Assembly: GCA_963786675.1 (NCBI GenBank)
Contig: CAWAZY010000002.1
Coordinates: 124,001 to 188,000, forward strand
Direction of reading: 5' to 3'
Source: JAGVSR01 sp963786675
GTDB lineage: Bacteria > Pseudomonadota > Alphaproteobacteria > Rhizobiales > Hyphomicrobiaceae
Length of the DNA: 64,000 nt
Below are positions 63,365-64,000 of the stretch, piece after piece. The position numbers were made by a program, and so were the translations under genes. Position 1 is the first letter of the stretch. Each line of letters starts with the position of its first letter. The notes beneath the pieces are model-generated. The model made no database searches. It saw nothing but the letters and a program-made list of their open reading frames with translations, and was not told where the DNA came from.

Positions 63365-63955
63365 TTACGTGATGCTGGCAATTTCGTCGAAATTGAATCG
63401 CGGCGACCTGGGATAGAGGCCGGCGGGATCGCCATAACCCAGGTTGCAGAGAAAGTTTGATTTTACTGTCGTGCCTGCAAAGAAGGCAGCATCGACGCCA
63501 GCGTTGTCGAAACCGGACATGGGACCGCAATCCAACCCCAGAGCGCGTGCGGCCAGGATGAAGTAGCCGCCCTGCAACGTGCCGTTGCGGAACGCGGAGC
63601 TGGCGATGAAATCCGGTTTGCCGGCAAACCAGCTGCGGGCGTCCGCATGCGGATAGAGCCGGGGCAGATGCTCGTAGAATTCCATATCGTGGCCGATGAT
63701 GGCGGTGGCCGGGGCAGACATGGTCTGGTCGATGTTGCCTTCCATAAGCAGCGGCTTGAGCTTGGCCTTGGCCTCAGGCGACGTGACGAACACGATCCGC
63801 ACCGGGCTACAGTTTGCACTCGTCGGCGCCCAGCGCATCAGCGTCACAAGCTCACGCAGAAGAGCATCCGGCACCTCCTGCTTGCGCCATGTCGTGTACG
63901 TGCGTGCCTCTGTGAAGAGCTGAGCGAGGGCGGCGGTGTCGAGGCGTTCTGACAT
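63365..63955 (-). CDS. Nitroreductase-family protein (RutE-like malonic semialdehyde reductase)
   Basis: A 196-residue FMN-dependent nitroreductase-fold protein. LMRWAPTSANCSPVRIVFV holds FMN-binding residues, followed by AAFRNG-like SSAFRNGTLQGGYFILAARA and PMSGFDNAGVDAAFF. The sequence resembles RutE/YdfN-type reductases, one of which reduces malonic semialdehyde in pyrimidine breakdown. No other rut genes are present, so the physiological substrate is open. It is separated from tsaB by 73 bp. Confidence 0.82.
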   Translation of the reverse strand: MSERLDTAALAQLFTEARTYTTWRKQEVPDALLRELVTLMRWAPTSANCSPVRIVFVTSPEAKAKLKPLLMEGNIDQTMSAPATAIIGHDMEFYEHLPRLYPHADARSWFAGKPDFIASSAFRNGTLQGGYFILAARALGLDCGPMSGFDNAGVDAAFFAGTTVKSNFLCNLGYGDPAGLYPRSPRFNFDEIASIT

Positions 63956-64000
63956 GAATTTCTCCTGCGGAAGGCGCGGATAGAGCCGGCTTCACCGATC

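Overview
The window reads as a GC-rich alphaproteobacterial chromosome, most likely from the Hyphomicrobiales (Rhizobiales) or a close relative. The support is gene content and order: the long dCTP deaminase, metZ under a SAM-II riboswitch, an Irr-type Fur protein divergent from fabA-fabB-fabI, ccoNOQP-ccoGHIS with an anaerobox, truB-rbfA-infB-ylxR-nusA-rimP, metK-trmB, and miaB-phoH-ybeY-corC-lnt. Genus cannot be fixed from the sequence alone. No insertion sequence, prophage or CRISPR array is visible. Gene density is high and no gap exceeds about 300 bases.

Region by region. 0-6 kb: nucleotide and amino-acid metabolism (dcd, metZ, apaG, argE) and a permuted NlpC/P60 hydrolase. 6-16.5 kb, minus strand: SelO, then a complete cbb3 oxidase locus (ccoNOQP, ccoGHIS and a TauE/SafE-like membrane protein). 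16.5-18.7 kb: a FNR/FixK box separates ccoN from a divergent hemerythrin-hemN pair, a microaerobic respiration and heme module. 18.7-25 kb: hydroxyacid reductase, SH3 protein, irr, fabA-fabB-fabI and murI. 25-29.5 kb: a YadA-like trimeric autotransporter, an L,D-transpeptidase and a Crp/Fnr-like regulator. 29.7-33.7 kb: tRNA-Arg(CCU), then a minus-strand operon of ECF sigma factor, RskA-like anti-sigma factor, a cysteine-rich secreted peptide, a DUF692/MNIO enzyme and its DUF2063 partner. This matches the recently described bufferin-type copper-binding RiPP systems and is the most interesting accessory locus. 33.9-38.4 kb: DUF486 membrane protein, a photolyase-related flavoprotein with an antisense DUF2256 gene at its 3' end, a DUF4202-CbiX fusion and a PilZ protein. 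38.4-41.3 kb: rfbB-rfbD-rfbA for dTDP-rhamnose. 41.6-63.3 kb: mostly translation, RNA and envelope housekeeping genes on the minus strand, ending with a nitroreductase-like gene.

A striking technical feature is a set of single-base indels between 33.1 and 56.2 kb that break seven conserved genes (sigma factor, photolyase-like, pnp, truB, infB, metK, lnt). I infer 13 one-base insertions and one deletion. Each gene length becomes a multiple of three after correction, and the products are then full length. Five insertions turn an inferred GACTC/GAGTC (the GANTC site methylated by CcrM in alphaproteobacteria) into GAACTC/GAGTTC. They look like consensus errors rather than pseudogenes. One of them creates an apparent sigma/anti-sigma fusion that is probably not real.
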